Source: Mucilaginibacter ginsenosidivorans (GTDB lineage Bacteria > Bacteroidota > Bacteroidia > Sphingobacteriales > Sphingobacteriaceae). Taken from it: a stretch of DNA of 64,000 bases. Both the position numbers and the translations under genes were made by a program. Below are positions 7,893-16,206 of the stretch, piece after piece (the first letter of the stretch is position 1; each line of letters starts with the position of its first letter). The stretch spans positions 434,001 through 498,000 of the forward strand of contig NZ_CP042436.1 in assembly GCF_007971025.1 (NCBI RefSeq), given 5' to 3'. The notes under the pieces were generated by a model. It searched no databases, was not told where the DNA came from, and saw only the letters and a program-made list of their open reading frames with translations.

Positions 7893-8885
7893 TTATGCTG
7901 CTCTCTTATAGTTTTGCGCATACAATTCACCTCTTTTCACTAATGAAAACATTCTAAGGATCAGCTTGAATTTAACGTTGTTTAATACTAATGGGTAACA
8001 TTTATTTTCAAGCTTTCTTTCTGCATAAGCCTTGAGTTCCGGATCGTGAGCTATTGCTGTTTTGGCTGCCTGGTTTAACTCATTTTTTAACCCTTTGTGG
8101 GCCAGATGACTTACCTGCTTTCGTCCTTTGATACTCGTGCCTGAAGTGTGCTCAAACGGAATCACTCCCACATATACTGCGTATTTCCGCGCATCTGTAA
8201 AGCTGGTAAAGTTCTCGGTGTAGGCTATGGTCATCCATGCATTGACCGGCCCTATGCCTTTAATACTGGTTATGATCCGGTAGGTTAATAACATCGATTC
8301 GTCGCCTTTGATTACTTTCATGATCTCCTGTTCTACCTCGATTATGTATTTTTTATCCGCTTTTATTTTGGACTGAGCAATATGAGTAACTGTATCTGCT
8401 TTCTTCATGGAATACATATGCCCTCTTTCTTTAACCGTGCTTTCCAACCCCGCCTTTTCACGAACCAGTCTTTTACGGAATGATAGCAACTGCTTCAGTT
8501 TTAATATATTGTTATCCAGTGGTTTTGAAGGCTTCAGACGTTTACTTTTTTCTTCGCCATATTGCCCGATACGGAAGGCATCAGCCTGGTCGCTTTTACC
8601 CCTGGTCATACCCATTGATTGTTTGATCTCCAAACCAGGTATCCGGCTATAAGAAATAGATAACGACTCGCAGAACTGCATGAAACGGTATTCGTAACCA
8701 CCGGTATATTCCATCACCATTAGCGTTTGGTTCAGGTCTATCTCATTGGTCCTGCACCATTTTTTAAGTATGGTGAACCCTTTGGAGCAATTATCAATCT
8801 TGATGTGCAGGTTCCGTTCTGCACAACAGATGTCGAGCGTTAACTTAGACACGTCAACACCTAAAATAACATTCCAGCTTTTCAT
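7893..8885 (-). CDS. IS110-family transposase (DEDD recombinase), right copy
   Basis: The 330-residue product is identical to that of 6423-7415, including D11, E59, D99, D102 and the C-terminal SGTS motif. The start is the ATG at 8885, as in the left copy. Identity of the two copies at protein level, and at DNA level wherever checked, indicates recent transposition or ongoing conversion. No frameshift or truncation is seen, so the element may still be active. Confidence 0.95.
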   Translation of the reverse strand: MKSWNVILGVDVSKLTLDICCAERNLHIKIDNCSKGFTILKKWCRTNEIDLNQTLMVMEYTGGYEYRFMQFCESLSISYSRIPGLEIKQSMGMTRGKSDQADAFRIGQYGEEKSKRLKPSKPLDNNILKLKQLLSFRKRLVREKAGLESTVKERGHMYSMKKADTVTHIAQSKIKADKKYIIEVEQEIMKVIKGDESMLLTYRIITSIKGIGPVNAWMTIAYTENFTSFTDARKYAVYVGVIPFEHTSGTSIKGRKQVSHLAHKGLKNELNQAAKTAIAHDPELKAYAERKLENKCYPLVLNNVKFKLILRMFSLVKRGELYAQNYKRAA

Positions 8886-8909
8886 ACGTTTATCCTTTAA
8901 ATACGTTAA

Positions 8910-9097
8910 TAAATTGCCTTTTGCCAATCACCTTTGTTGTCGCAAAGAAAGTATTCTAGTTGGGCCTTAGGCAATCATAAAAGGCAGGGACTATTACCCC
9001 GATAAGCGCTTAGCTAGTGAGTCGAAAAGTTCACCCTGCCTTTTATAATAACTTTCCACAATAACTCTGGTTTGCTAACACCCCCCTTAGAAACCCC
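8910..9097 (-). ncRNA. Putative IS110 bridge RNA of the right copy (ends approximate)
   Basis: This is the mirror image of 6211-6398 with the same three stem-loops and the same guide stretches. The left-target guide is at 9017-9023, the right-target guide at 8996-9002, the left-donor guide at 8951-8959 and the right-donor guide at 8930-8936. Because the guides are the same, both copies should recognise the same target. Confidence 0.78.
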
Positions 9098-9230
9098 CAA
9101 TTTTAATAATAGCAATATCTAAGTAATTGGACATCCTTTAAACCAAAGGTGAGTCTACGCTACCGCCACCTGTAACGAGAGTCTTTGTTTAATTAATGTT
9201 TAAGAATCAAGGAAAATCGTGGGCAAAATA

Positions 9231-9263
9231 AAAGCCCCCTCACACTTGCTGTTTGGGGGCTTT
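9231..9263. terminator. Rho-independent-type hairpin
   Basis: AAAGCCCCC (9231-9239) pairs with GGGGGCTTT (9255-9263) across a 15-nt loop. It lies in the gene-free stretch 9151-9459 and could end transcription of the anti-sigma operon on the minus strand. A small hairpin (AACTGGTA-GGA-TACCAGTT) lies at 9287-9305. Nothing else is recognisable in this stretch. Confidence 0.7.
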
Positions 9264-9459
9264 CAACCTAAACCTTATCACAATTAAACTGGTAGGATAC
9301 CAGTTCAGATACTATAACGCAATTACTATACCATAATTATCCATTGCTTTATTTTTTTGTTTAGCTGTTATTCATTGAGCTTAACCTTCCTGAGTGTCCA
9401 CTATTTAGTGTTTCTTTTTGGTGACACTGTGTTCCATTTCCCATACACTTTTTTTCCAG

Positions 9460-9978
9460 TTAAACCTGCTTTGAAAGCCTTTTACGGCGCAGGTAGGCGT
9501 CGGTGAGAAAGAGGGCAAGTATGGTATCAAACACGAAGAACACTTTAAGCACAACAGAGCCGTTTATGTAATTTTTCAGAACCGACAGATCGATCCCTTG
9601 CGGCAACTTCACTTTATCTGTCAGTTCCTTTGACAAATTGACATGACCAACGGGTACGGTGACAAACAGATAGATTACCATTAGTACTATGGTAACGATA
9701 AAAAAGCCACCTATAAATTTGATGATATTCTTATTGATACCGGCCTTAAGGGGCTGCAGGGCATGTTCCGCACGAATGCCTTCCATCACCTTAAAGGTAA
9801 AACCCATGGATGGCTCATCCATTTCCATTTTTACCAGTTGCTGATCAAAATTCATCAGCTCTTCGAACTTTGCGCGCCAGGCGGCGTCCTTTTCGATAAG
9901 TATGTCAATAGCCTTGCGTTCATCCTCCGAACAGCTGCCATCGATATAGTTCCAAAGTCTTTCTTCTATCGTGTTCAT
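9460..9978 (-). CDS. Membrane anti-sigma-factor-like protein
   Basis: A 172-residue protein. Residues 1-60 (MNTIEERLWNYIDGSCSEDERKAI...) are typical of the cytosolic domain of Bacteroidota anti-sigma factors, but they lack the zinc-binding His/Cys cluster. Two transmembrane segments follow, near residues 86-108 and 143-163. The start overlaps the stop of the ECF sigma gene by four bases (ATGA), so the pair is translationally coupled. From this arrangement I infer that it binds and restrains that sigma factor at the inner membrane. The signal it senses is unknown. Confidence 0.75.
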   Translation of the reverse strand: MNTIEERLWNYIDGSCSEDERKAIDILIEKDAAWRAKFEELMNFDQQLVKMEMDEPSMGFTFKVMEGIRAEHALQPLKAGINKNIIKFIGGFFIVTIVLMVIYLFVTVPVGHVNLSKELTDKVKLPQGIDLSVLKNYINGSVVLKVFFVFDTILALFLTDAYLRRKRLSKQV

Positions 9979-10556
9979 ATCAACTCCTTAACTTCTCCTT
10001 TTAAATTCTTCTCCAGCTTTTCTTTAAGCCGCTGGCGGGCCCTGAATAATTTAACTTTTACAGTGTTAGCCTCCATCCCCAGTGCCTGCCCTATCTCGTC
10101 CAGCGATTGTTCGCCCATATAAAACAGGGTAATGATCGTGGCATCGTCCGGCAGCAGCTGCCCGATAGCCTGGTTCAAATAATGTGACCGCGATCTTGTT
10201 TCGGCCACATCGTTATTCAAGCCCGACGATTGATTTTCAAGTTGAATATAAGTATTCTCATCGTCTATCGAATCGGTATCCACTCTTTTCTTTCGCAGAA
10301 AGGTCATGGCCGTAGTGTAAACAATGCTGTACAGCCAGGTGCTAAACTTTGATTGCTTTTGAAAAGATGCCAATGAACGGTATGCCTTTATAAAACAATC
10401 CTGCGCAATCTCCTCGGCGTCCTCGCGGCTTTTACTGAAACGCATGGCAAGCGTAAAAACAAAACGCTGGTGGCGCTTTACCAGGTCGGCGTAAGCTGCC
10501 TGGTTACCCGCCAGGGTTTGTTCTATTAACTCTATATCCGAAAGCTTGCTTTGCAT
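9975..10556 (-). CDS. ECF-type RNA polymerase sigma factor
   Basis: A 193-residue sigma-70 family protein with region 2 (QRFVFTLAMRFSKSREDAEEIAQDCFIKAYRSLASFQKQSKFSTWLYSIVYTTAMTFLRKKR, given here by its key motif EEIAQDCFIKAY) and region 4 (LDEIGQALGMEANTVKVKLFRARQRLKEKL). It has no region 1 or 3, so it is an ECF sigma. It is the first gene of an operon with the membrane anti-sigma-like protein. It is divergent from a small membrane protein gene at 10816 that often accompanies this pair in related genomes (recalled, not checked), and which may be part of its regulon. Confidence 0.93.
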   Translation of the reverse strand: MQSKLSDIELIEQTLAGNQAAYADLVKRHQRFVFTLAMRFSKSREDAEEIAQDCFIKAYRSLASFQKQSKFSTWLYSIVYTTAMTFLRKKRVDTDSIDDENTYIQLENQSSGLNNDVAETRSRSHYLNQAIGQLLPDDATIITLFYMGEQSLDEIGQALGMEANTVKVKLFRARQRLKEKLEKNLKGEVKELI

Positions 10557-10815
10557 TTACAACATCTCTGACTACTATTCGCGTGCACGGGTTACAGCTT
10601 TATGTAAATATACTTTATTTAGTTTGCAGTTTTTAGTTGACACAAGATTCTATAAGGACGGGAAATAACGCCAACCGCAAACTTAAGATCGCCTCGGCAA
10701 ACTTTTTTAAAAAAAGGTGTAACCTGCTCAAAAATCATGTCGTCATAGCTTACAAATACACCGGAATGGGTGGTTTGAAAAAGAAAAAAATATTAACTTA
10801 AAAAAATTAAAAATC

Positions 10816-11193
10816 ATGGAAAATATGGATACTGCGAACCTTGGGATAATGTGCGGAATTATTATTTCGCTCGGCTTCTTCGCAATGATATTCGGAATAG
10901 TTTACCTGTACAAACGCGAAAGAATGGCAATGATAGAACGCGGCATGGACCCGCGCAAGTATAAGCCACAATCAGCGCCTTACCATACTTTAAAATGGGG
11001 ATTATTGCTTATCGGCGCTGGTTCGGGATTGTTTCTTGCTTTCCTGCTCGACAGGCTGGCCTTCAAAACTGATTATTACGATGGTAACCCCGCTGTTTAC
11101 TTTTCGCTGATAGCAATATGCGGTGGCCTGGGATTATTTGCTTCATACCGCATTGAAAAGAAAGAAAGCGATAAACTGACTGAACAGCAATAA
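10816..11193 (+). CDS. Small two-helix membrane protein (DUF6249-like)
   Basis: A 125-residue protein with two hydrophobic stretches flanking a short cytosolic loop: residues 9-31 (IMCGIIISLGFFAMIFGIVYL) and 60-80. A third lies near 94-112. The loop ERMAMIERGMDPRKYKP is the recognisable signature of DUF6249-type proteins in Bacteroidota. The function is unknown. The gene is divergent from the ECF sigma gene across a 259-bp gap and ends in a strong terminator. Confidence 0.75.
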   Translation: MENMDTANLGIMCGIIISLGFFAMIFGIVYLYKRERMAMIERGMDPRKYKPQSAPYHTLKWGLLLIGAGSGLFLAFLLDRLAFKTDYYDGNPAVYFSLIAICGGLGLFASYRIEKKESDKLTEQQ

Positions 11194-11220
11194 GAGTAAT
11201 TGATAAGAGGTGAAAGGATA

Positions 11221-11250
11221 AAGGTTCTGGCTTCTGGTCAGAACCTTTTT
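11221..11250 (+). terminator. Rho-independent terminator
   Basis: AAGGTTCTG (11221-11229) pairs with CAGAACCTT (11239-11247), followed by a T run. It lies 27 bp after the small membrane protein gene. Confidence 0.85.
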
Positions 11251-11254
11251 GTTT

Positions 11255-11316
11255 ACTCACCCCGACATCGCTGCGCTTGTCGACCCTCTCTCCGCCTTTG
11301 GCGCAAAAAGGGTTGT
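11255..11316. repeat. Half copy of the ACTCACCCCGACATCG repeat
   Basis: ACTCACCCCGACATCG (11255-11270) is followed by the GACCCTCTCT hairpin with a CCGCCTTTGGCG tip and ends shortly after AAAAAGGGTTG. It lies between a terminator and the convergent DinB gene. The GACTCAC half of the IS110 target is present as TTACTCAC, one base short. Confidence 0.7.
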
Positions 11317-11322
11317 TCATTT

Positions 11323-11832
11323 TTAAAGATAACGCTCCCGTATCAGATTCAAATGGTGCAGTTCGTGGCCTACGGTCATATAAACCAACGCCCTTACGGT
11401 TACCGGGTGGTTACTGGCGATGCCTACCCGCAATAGCTGTTCTTCGGTAAAGGCGTTGTACAGGTGAAGGTTGGACGCCCGCACGAGCCTGAATTCTTCA
11501 GCCAGTTCGCGGATGGAGCGGCTATTGAAATCGGTGTTGCTCATATAAATATCCTGGTCGAAACCCGGCAGTTCGGTGCTGTCGCGCGAGAATACGAAGG
11601 CCCTGTAGGCAAATGTGCGTTCGGTATCTATCATGTGGCCCAGCACCTGTTTCAGCGTCCATTTGCCTTCGGCGTAGGCGTGCATGGCCTGTTGCTCGCT
11701 CATGCTGCTGAAAAGCTTGTAGGTGGAATCTTTTAAACTCTCCATCAGCTCCAGTACATCGGTGGTGTGTACCAGGCTCACATAGGTATTGGCGAACGGC
11801 GCATATTCGCCGGGCTGCGGTTTATGTATCAT
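11323..11832 (-). CDS. DinB family protein
   Basis: A 169-residue DinB-like four-helix bundle. Metal-ligand positions are visible as VLGHMIDTERTFAYR (near residues 63-77) and TVGHELHHLNLIRERYL at the C-terminus. It resembles putative damage-inducible or thiol-transferase-like proteins. The substrate is not known. The start codon overlaps the 3' end of the upstream histidine-kinase gene by 11 bases, so the two are probably co-translated. Confidence 0.88.
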   Translation of the reverse strand: MIHKPQPGEYAPFANTYVSLVHTTDVLELMESLKDSTYKLFSSMSEQQAMHAYAEGKWTLKQVLGHMIDTERTFAYRAFVFSRDSTELPGFDQDIYMSNTDFNSRSIRELAEEFRLVRASNLHLYNAFTEEQLLRVGIASNHPVTVRALVYMTVGHELHHLNLIRERYL

Positions 11833-13030
11833 CTTTTATGCTTTTTAATACGATCCTGAAAGTGGTTCCCTTGCCCAGTTCAGAATCCTTTACAAATATC
11901 TGTCCTTTGTGGTAATTTTCCACCATACGGCGTGTGAGCGACAAGCCAAGCCCCCAGCCGCGTTTGCGCGTGGTGTAGCCCGGCTGGAAAACCGTCTCAA
12001 ACTTCGACCGTGGTATACCTTTGCCGCTATCCGTTATATCGATATAAACCTGGCTGCGGGCTTTGCCGCTGGAAATTTCCACTTTGATACTGCCCGTATT
12101 ATCAATGGCGTTCACCGCGTTCTTTAACAGGTTTTCCAGCACCCAATCGAACAAGGGTATGTTCATCCCTGCCTTTAAAGTCCGGTTGCCCTGTATCTCA
12201 AAGCTGATCTTATTACTCACCCTCACCTTAAAATAATCGACAAAATCCTTCACCACATCGTATACGCCATGCCCTTCCAGCACCGGTTGCGAACCGATCT
12301 TCGAAAAACGGTCGGCGACGATCTCAAGCCGCTGAATATCGTTTTCCATTTCGGCTATAAGGGGATCGTCCTCGGCATTGAATTTTTCCTTCATCAGCTC
12401 GGTCCATGCCATCAGCGACGAGATAGGCGTACCCAACTGGTGGGCCGTCTCCTTGGCAAGCCCCACCCAAACCTGGTTTTGCTCCGATTTGCGCGAGGTG
12501 TTGAACGCCGTATAAGCTACCAGCAGGAAAATGGCAATGACCGAAAGCTGCACATAAGGGAAAATTTTGAGCTGGGTAAGTACGAACGAATCGTGGTAAT
12601 AAACGTACCAGTCGTTATCAAAAACCTTGAGGCTTATCGGCGCATGTTCTGACTTCATGGCGTCCAGTTCGCCCTGGAAATAAGCCGGATCATATTTTTT
12701 GGCGTTTTTAACGCCAGGCACCGCGGGCAGTTTAATGTAAGTTTTGGTGGAATCAAGGCCCTTGGTGGTAATAATATCGCCCTGCCTGTCTACGATCATG
12801 GCCGGCACGCTAAGGCTGTCGCGAACGGTGAACACATAGTTCAGGAAATCGTTATCGTCTGATGCCGTGATCTGCTTCATGCTGAGCGCCCACATTTCAG
12901 CCCGGGTACGTTCCGATTTTTTGATATTTTTTACCAGGTAGCCCGTGTAAAGCAACGAGCCGAAAGCAATTACGAGGGCAAAAGCCAGTAAAAAGTATTT
13001 CCAGAGTCGTTGCTGCGCGTAGGGGTTCAT
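11822..13030 (-). CDS. Sensor histidine kinase
   Basis: A 402-residue membrane kinase. One transmembrane helix lies at residues 11-32. A periplasmic sensor region of about 150 residues follows, then a second helix near 180-197 (LSVIAIFLLVAYTAF). The H-box AKETAHQLGTPISSLMAW near residue 213 contains the phospho-acceptor His. The N-box ENLLKNAVNAID and G-boxes DSGKGIP and GWGLGLSLTRRM form the HATPase domain. The fused helix and no HAMP place it in a class common in Bacteroidota. No response regulator is adjacent; the only downstream partner is a DinB protein. The signal is unknown. Confidence 0.92.
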   Translation of the reverse strand: MNPYAQQRLWKYFLLAFALVIAFGSLLYTGYLVKNIKKSERTRAEMWALSMKQITASDDNDFLNYVFTVRDSLSVPAMIVDRQGDIITTKGLDSTKTYIKLPAVPGVKNAKKYDPAYFQGELDAMKSEHAPISLKVFDNDWYVYYHDSFVLTQLKIFPYVQLSVIAIFLLVAYTAFNTSRKSEQNQVWVGLAKETAHQLGTPISSLMAWTELMKEKFNAEDDPLIAEMENDIQRLEIVADRFSKIGSQPVLEGHGVYDVVKDFVDYFKVRVSNKISFEIQGNRTLKAGMNIPLFDWVLENLLKNAVNAIDNTGSIKVEISSGKARSQVYIDITDSGKGIPRSKFETVFQPGYTTRKRGWGLGLSLTRRMVENYHKGQIFVKDSELGKGTTFRIVLKSIKDDT

Positions 13031-13139
13031 GAGTTGGTCCGGAAGTCGGGAAGTCCGCCAAAGTCCGAAAGTCTAAATATCTAAATTCTATCCAAATTAA
13101 GCGAAAAGTTGTGATAAGTGCGAAGACAGGCTGTGGTTG

Positions 13140-13381
13140 TTTTACCCACTCTGTCTCCTTCGTCGACATCTCTCCCTAAATTTAGGGAGAGAGCCGGTTG
13201 TGGGTTCGGGGTTAAAAACTCCTCCCCTGGGATCAGGGGAGGCCGGGAGGGGTAAGACAGCGTTATTTTACCCACTCTGTCTCCTTCGTCGACATCTCTC
13301 CCTAAATTTAGGGAGAGAGCCGGTTGTGGGTTCGGGGTTAAAAACTCCTCCCCTGGAATCAGGGGAGGCCGGGAGGGGTAA
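13140..13381. repeat. Tandem 126-bp duplication of a hairpin-rich repeat
   Basis: The unit at 13140-13255 recurs at 13266-13381 with a period of 126 bp, and I find one difference (CTGGGATC versus CTGGAATC). Each unit holds a perfect 22-base palindrome with arms CTCTCCC and GGGAGAG around TAAATTTA, and a second hairpin CTCCCC...GGGGAG. The units lie between the divergent histidine kinase and gltX genes, ending 44 bp before the gltX -7 box. Open frames here are repeat translations. Confidence 0.85.
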
Positions 13382-13425
13382 AAACCAAGACGGGGTAAAA
13401 CTTTTCACACTTCCCGGCTAAAACG

Positions 13426-13433
13426 TACCTTTG
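13426..13433 (+). promoter_or_regulatory. Bacteroidota -7 box of gltX
   Basis: TACCTTTG matches TAnnTTTG and lies seven bases before the ATG at 13441, suggesting a leaderless or near-leaderless message. Confidence 0.6.
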
Positions 13434-13440
13434 CATCCTC

Positions 13441-14961
13441 ATGTCAGCTAAAAAAGTAAGAGTAAGGTTTGCGCCCAGTCCCACGGGCGGACTGCACCTG
13501 GGCGGTGTACGCACGGTATTGTTCAACTACTTGTTCGCCAAAAAACATGGCGGCGATTTCGTGCTGCGTATCGAAGATACCGACCAGAGCCGTTATGTAG
13601 CCGGCGCCGAGGATTACATTATGGAGTGCCTTAACTGGTGCGGACTGATCCCCGACGAAAGCCCTATTGCCGGCGGCCATTACGCACCTTATCGCCAGAG
13701 CGAACGCAAGGCCATTTATCGCGAATATGCCGAGCGCCTGGTAATGCAGGGCCATGCCTACTATGCTTTTGATACCCCCGAAGAACTGGACCGCAACCGC
13801 AAAGAGATACCTAATTTTCAGTACGGGCATGCATACCGCGATACGCTGCGCAACTCGTTAACGCTGTCGCAAACCCAGGTTGACCAGCTGCTGAAGGACG
13901 GCGAGCCGCATGTGATCCGCATAAAAATGCCCGAGAATGAGACGGTACACTTTGAGGATATGATACGCGGGCACGTAAGCTTTAATACCAGCGAAAGCGA
14001 CGACAAGGTACTGCTGAAAGCCGACGGCATGCCTACCTACCACCTTGCCGTGGTGGTAGACGATTACCTGATGGATATTACCCACGCCTTCCGCGGCGAG
14101 GAATGGCTGCCATCGGCGCCGGTTCATTTGCTGCTGTGGGAATACCTGGGCTGGAAAGAGGCGATGCCGCAATGGGCGCACCTGCCGCTGATACTGAAGC
14201 CCGACGGCCACGGCAAGCTGAGCAAGCGCGACGGCGCCCGGCTGGGTTTCCCGGTGTATGCTATGAACTGGTTCGACGAAAAAAGCGGGGAGATGACACC
14301 CGGTTTCCGCGAGCTTGGCTTTTTGCCCGAAGCATTCCTGAACCTGCTGGTAATGCTGGGCTGGAACGACGGCACCAACGACGAAATATTCTCGCTGGAC
14401 GAATTGGTACACAAATTCTCTATCGACCGGGTAAACAAGGGCGGAGCGAAATTCGATTTTGAAAAGGCCAAATGGTTCAATGCGGAATGGATAAAGAGGT
14501 CGGAAGCCGGAAGTCTGAAGTCAGAAGTCAAAAGAATATTAGAGGAAAAGGGTGTTGTTGTGGCCGACGATGCCTTGCTGCTAAAGGTTATCGACCTGGT
14601 GAAGGAACGCTGTACCCTGCTGCCCGATTTTTACCAGCAGTCGGCGTATTTTTTTGAGCGGCCCGGGGAATATGACCTTGCTGCCGTTAAACCTAAATGG
14701 ACCGATGCCAAAACCACTTTTTTTGAAGGCTTTATGACCATGCTGGGCAATACCGAAAGATTGGCAGGCGCCGAGCTGGAACAATCGTTCAAGGCGCTGG
14801 CCGAGGAGCACGGCATTAAAGCAGGCGAACTGATGCTGCCGTTCCGCATTATGCTGGTTGGGGGCAAATTCGGGCCGCATGTGTTCGATATTGCTGCTTT
14901 GCTGGGCAAGCAGGAAACTATTGCCCGCATAGAAAAAGCGCTGGCCGAATTTTCAAATTAG
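13441..14961 (+). CDS. gltX: Glutamyl-tRNA synthetase
   Basis: A 506-residue class I aminoacyl-tRNA synthetase charging tRNA-Glu in the cytosol. The HIGH-like motif is in RFAPSPTGGLHLGGVRT (residues 8-24) and the KMSKS-like motif is KLSKRDG near residue 260. The C-terminal helical anticodon-binding domain follows. Residues 352-366 (KRSEAGSLKSEVK) are encoded by a GTC/AAGTC repeat (14496-14532) of a type otherwise found between genes (16008, 37176), so the domain appears to carry a repeat-derived insert that keeps the frame. A separate GlnS is encoded at 20027. Confidence 0.97.
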   Translation: MSAKKVRVRFAPSPTGGLHLGGVRTVLFNYLFAKKHGGDFVLRIEDTDQSRYVAGAEDYIMECLNWCGLIPDESPIAGGHYAPYRQSERKAIYREYAERLVMQGHAYYAFDTPEELDRNRKEIPNFQYGHAYRDTLRNSLTLSQTQVDQLLKDGEPHVIRIKMPENETVHFEDMIRGHVSFNTSESDDKVLLKADGMPTYHLAVVVDDYLMDITHAFRGEEWLPSAPVHLLLWEYLGWKEAMPQWAHLPLILKPDGHGKLSKRDGARLGFPVYAMNWFDEKSGEMTPGFRELGFLPEAFLNLLVMLGWNDGTNDEIFSLDELVHKFSIDRVNKGGAKFDFEKAKWFNAEWIKRSEAGSLKSEVKRILEEKGVVVADDALLLKVIDLVKERCTLLPDFYQQSAYFFERPGEYDLAAVKPKWTDAKTTFFEGFMTMLGNTERLAGAELEQSFKALAEEHGIKAGELMLPFRIMLVGGKFGPHVFDIAALLGKQETIARIEKALAEFSN

Positions 14962-15023
14962 TACAAAAAATTAACCCTCGCTGCACAAAAAGCTGACGTA
15001 TAGGTATGTAATCTTATTTTTAC

Positions 15024-15053
15024 TTGTGCGCTGCGGCTATTACCGTATCTTTG
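15024..15053 (+). promoter_or_regulatory. Bacteroidota promoter of the zinc-peptidase-like gene
   Basis: TTG (15024-15026) and TATCTTTG (15046-15053) are separated by 19 bp, which fits the Bacteroidota consensus TTTG-N19-TAnnTTTG. A leader of about 70 nt to the ATG at 15130 is predicted. Confidence 0.6.
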
Positions 15054-15129
15054 CAACTGGATTTACCAGCGCCTTTGAAACAATTTACCTAATCCCTTTG
15101 TTTTACGGGCGACAGAACGACAGATAGCT

Positions 15130-16002
15130 ATGCAAAGGTTTGGAAAAAGAAGTGGCGGGCAAGAGAAACCCAATAAAAACCAGGATCACAAAATTGAAAA
15201 ACGCCGGGCGTTTGCCCTGGCGGGCAGCTTTGCAGGTTTGCTGCTGCTGGCCATTTATCTGATAGCGGCCGCCTACCCCACCAGTTTGTTCAGCGCCGCG
15301 CACAACACCGGGAACACCGATACAGAAGCCGATCGTATTACTGCGCTAAACGCCGAACTGACTGCCGATCCGTTCAAAAAATCGAGCGAGCAACTTATTG
15401 CCGGCAATAACGAGGTGATGGACCGCCTGTTCAAAAAGATGGGTAAAAAATATACCGCTCCATCGCTGCAGTTTTTTGAGGATACCGTTACATCGGTAGA
15501 ATGCGGCGCCGCCCTGCCATCCGCCGGCTTGTTCTATTGCCCCGACAGCCGCCAGATGTTCATTGACCTATCATTTTTTAAAGCCGTGAAAAAAAGTCAC
15601 CCGCTTTTTACCGACCTGGCCCAATATTATACCATTGCCCACCAAACAGGGCACCATATTGAACAATTGCTTGGCATTACCGGCAAAGTTGAGGACCAGC
15701 GCGACCACCTGAGCAGCGACGAATACCAAAAACTGCTTTACAAGCAGGAACTGCTGGCCGATTATTACGCCGGGGTGTTGATGCACTATGCCTGGAAGAA
15801 GAACATGGACGGCGGCGATGCCGAACTGGCCATTATACAGGCTACCGAAGTTAGCGACAACCTTGACCAAAAGGACGACGTGAACGTTATTGATACCTAC
15901 CATTATGCCGACATCAGCGAGCGTGCCAACCAGCTTTACAAAGGCTTCCGCACCGGCGATCTGGAGCAGGCCGATGTGTTTACCGCACAGGAGTTAAAGT
16001 AA
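15130..16002 (+). CDS. YpfJ-like neutral zinc metallopeptidase homologue with altered HEXXH
   Basis: A 290-residue protein with a cytosolic N-terminus (QRFGKRSGGQEKPN), one transmembrane helix near residues 35-56 and an extracytoplasmic domain. FYCPDSRQMFIDLSFF is the family signature of putative neutral zinc metallopeptidases (PF04228). The zinc site, normally HEVGHH, reads HQTGHH (H171-H176), so the catalytic Glu is Gln. ELLADYYAGV, with the third-ligand region, is retained. A protein lacking that Glu should bind zinc but may not hydrolyse peptides (inference). It lies alone between gltX and an OmpW-like gene, with its own promoter. Confidence 0.85.
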   Translation: MQRFGKRSGGQEKPNKNQDHKIEKRRAFALAGSFAGLLLLAIYLIAAAYPTSLFSAAHNTGNTDTEADRITALNAELTADPFKKSSEQLIAGNNEVMDRLFKKMGKKYTAPSLQFFEDTVTSVECGAALPSAGLFYCPDSRQMFIDLSFFKAVKKSHPLFTDLAQYYTIAHQTGHHIEQLLGITGKVEDQRDHLSSDEYQKLLYKQELLADYYAGVLMHYAWKKNMDGGDAELAIIQATEVSDNLDQKDDVNVIDTYHYADISERANQLYKGFRTGDLEQADVFTAQELK

Positions 16003-16206
16003 GTCCCAAGTCTGGAGTCAGAAGTCTGATCGGGTAAACGACTTAAGACTTAGAACCCGGGACTTACGACTTAAAAAAACAACTCATTTTTTTGCCCTGA
16101 TCCCAGCTTCTATTTAATGATAACTATCATGCCCGGCTGTGCCCGGTGTCATTTTAGTTGCCTTTACCGCGGATAATTTTGCGCCATAATTTAAAATTAA
16201 CAACGC

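Larger units (their letters stand above)
7847..9150 (-). mobile_element. IS110-family insertion sequence, right copy (inverted)
   Basis: This is the mirror image of 6158-7461 around position 7654, with the same length and the same GGT/ACC junction bases (7844-7846 and 9148-9150). Outside the element, the 14 bases GGTAGCGTAGACTC also match the left flank in inverted form (9151-9164 with 6144-6157). The transposase and bridge-RNA region are the same as in the left copy. Both insertions sit at the same target sequence at opposite ends of the palindromic repeat. Confidence 0.88.

Noticed and set aside
6158..9150. Composite transposon carrying cargo
   Set aside because: The two IS110 copies enclose only 385 bp of repeat DNA and no gene. 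IS110 elements do not usually form composite transposons, and target-site matching explains both positions.
9165..9240. tRNA or tmRNA-like segment near a terminator
   Set aside because: No cloverleaf, anticodon stem or CCA-adjacent acceptor could be drawn; only the terminator hairpin is convincing.
13137..13421. Open frame over the tandem 126-bp units
   Set aside because: The amino-acid sequence repeats exactly with the DNA unit, so it is repeat DNA.
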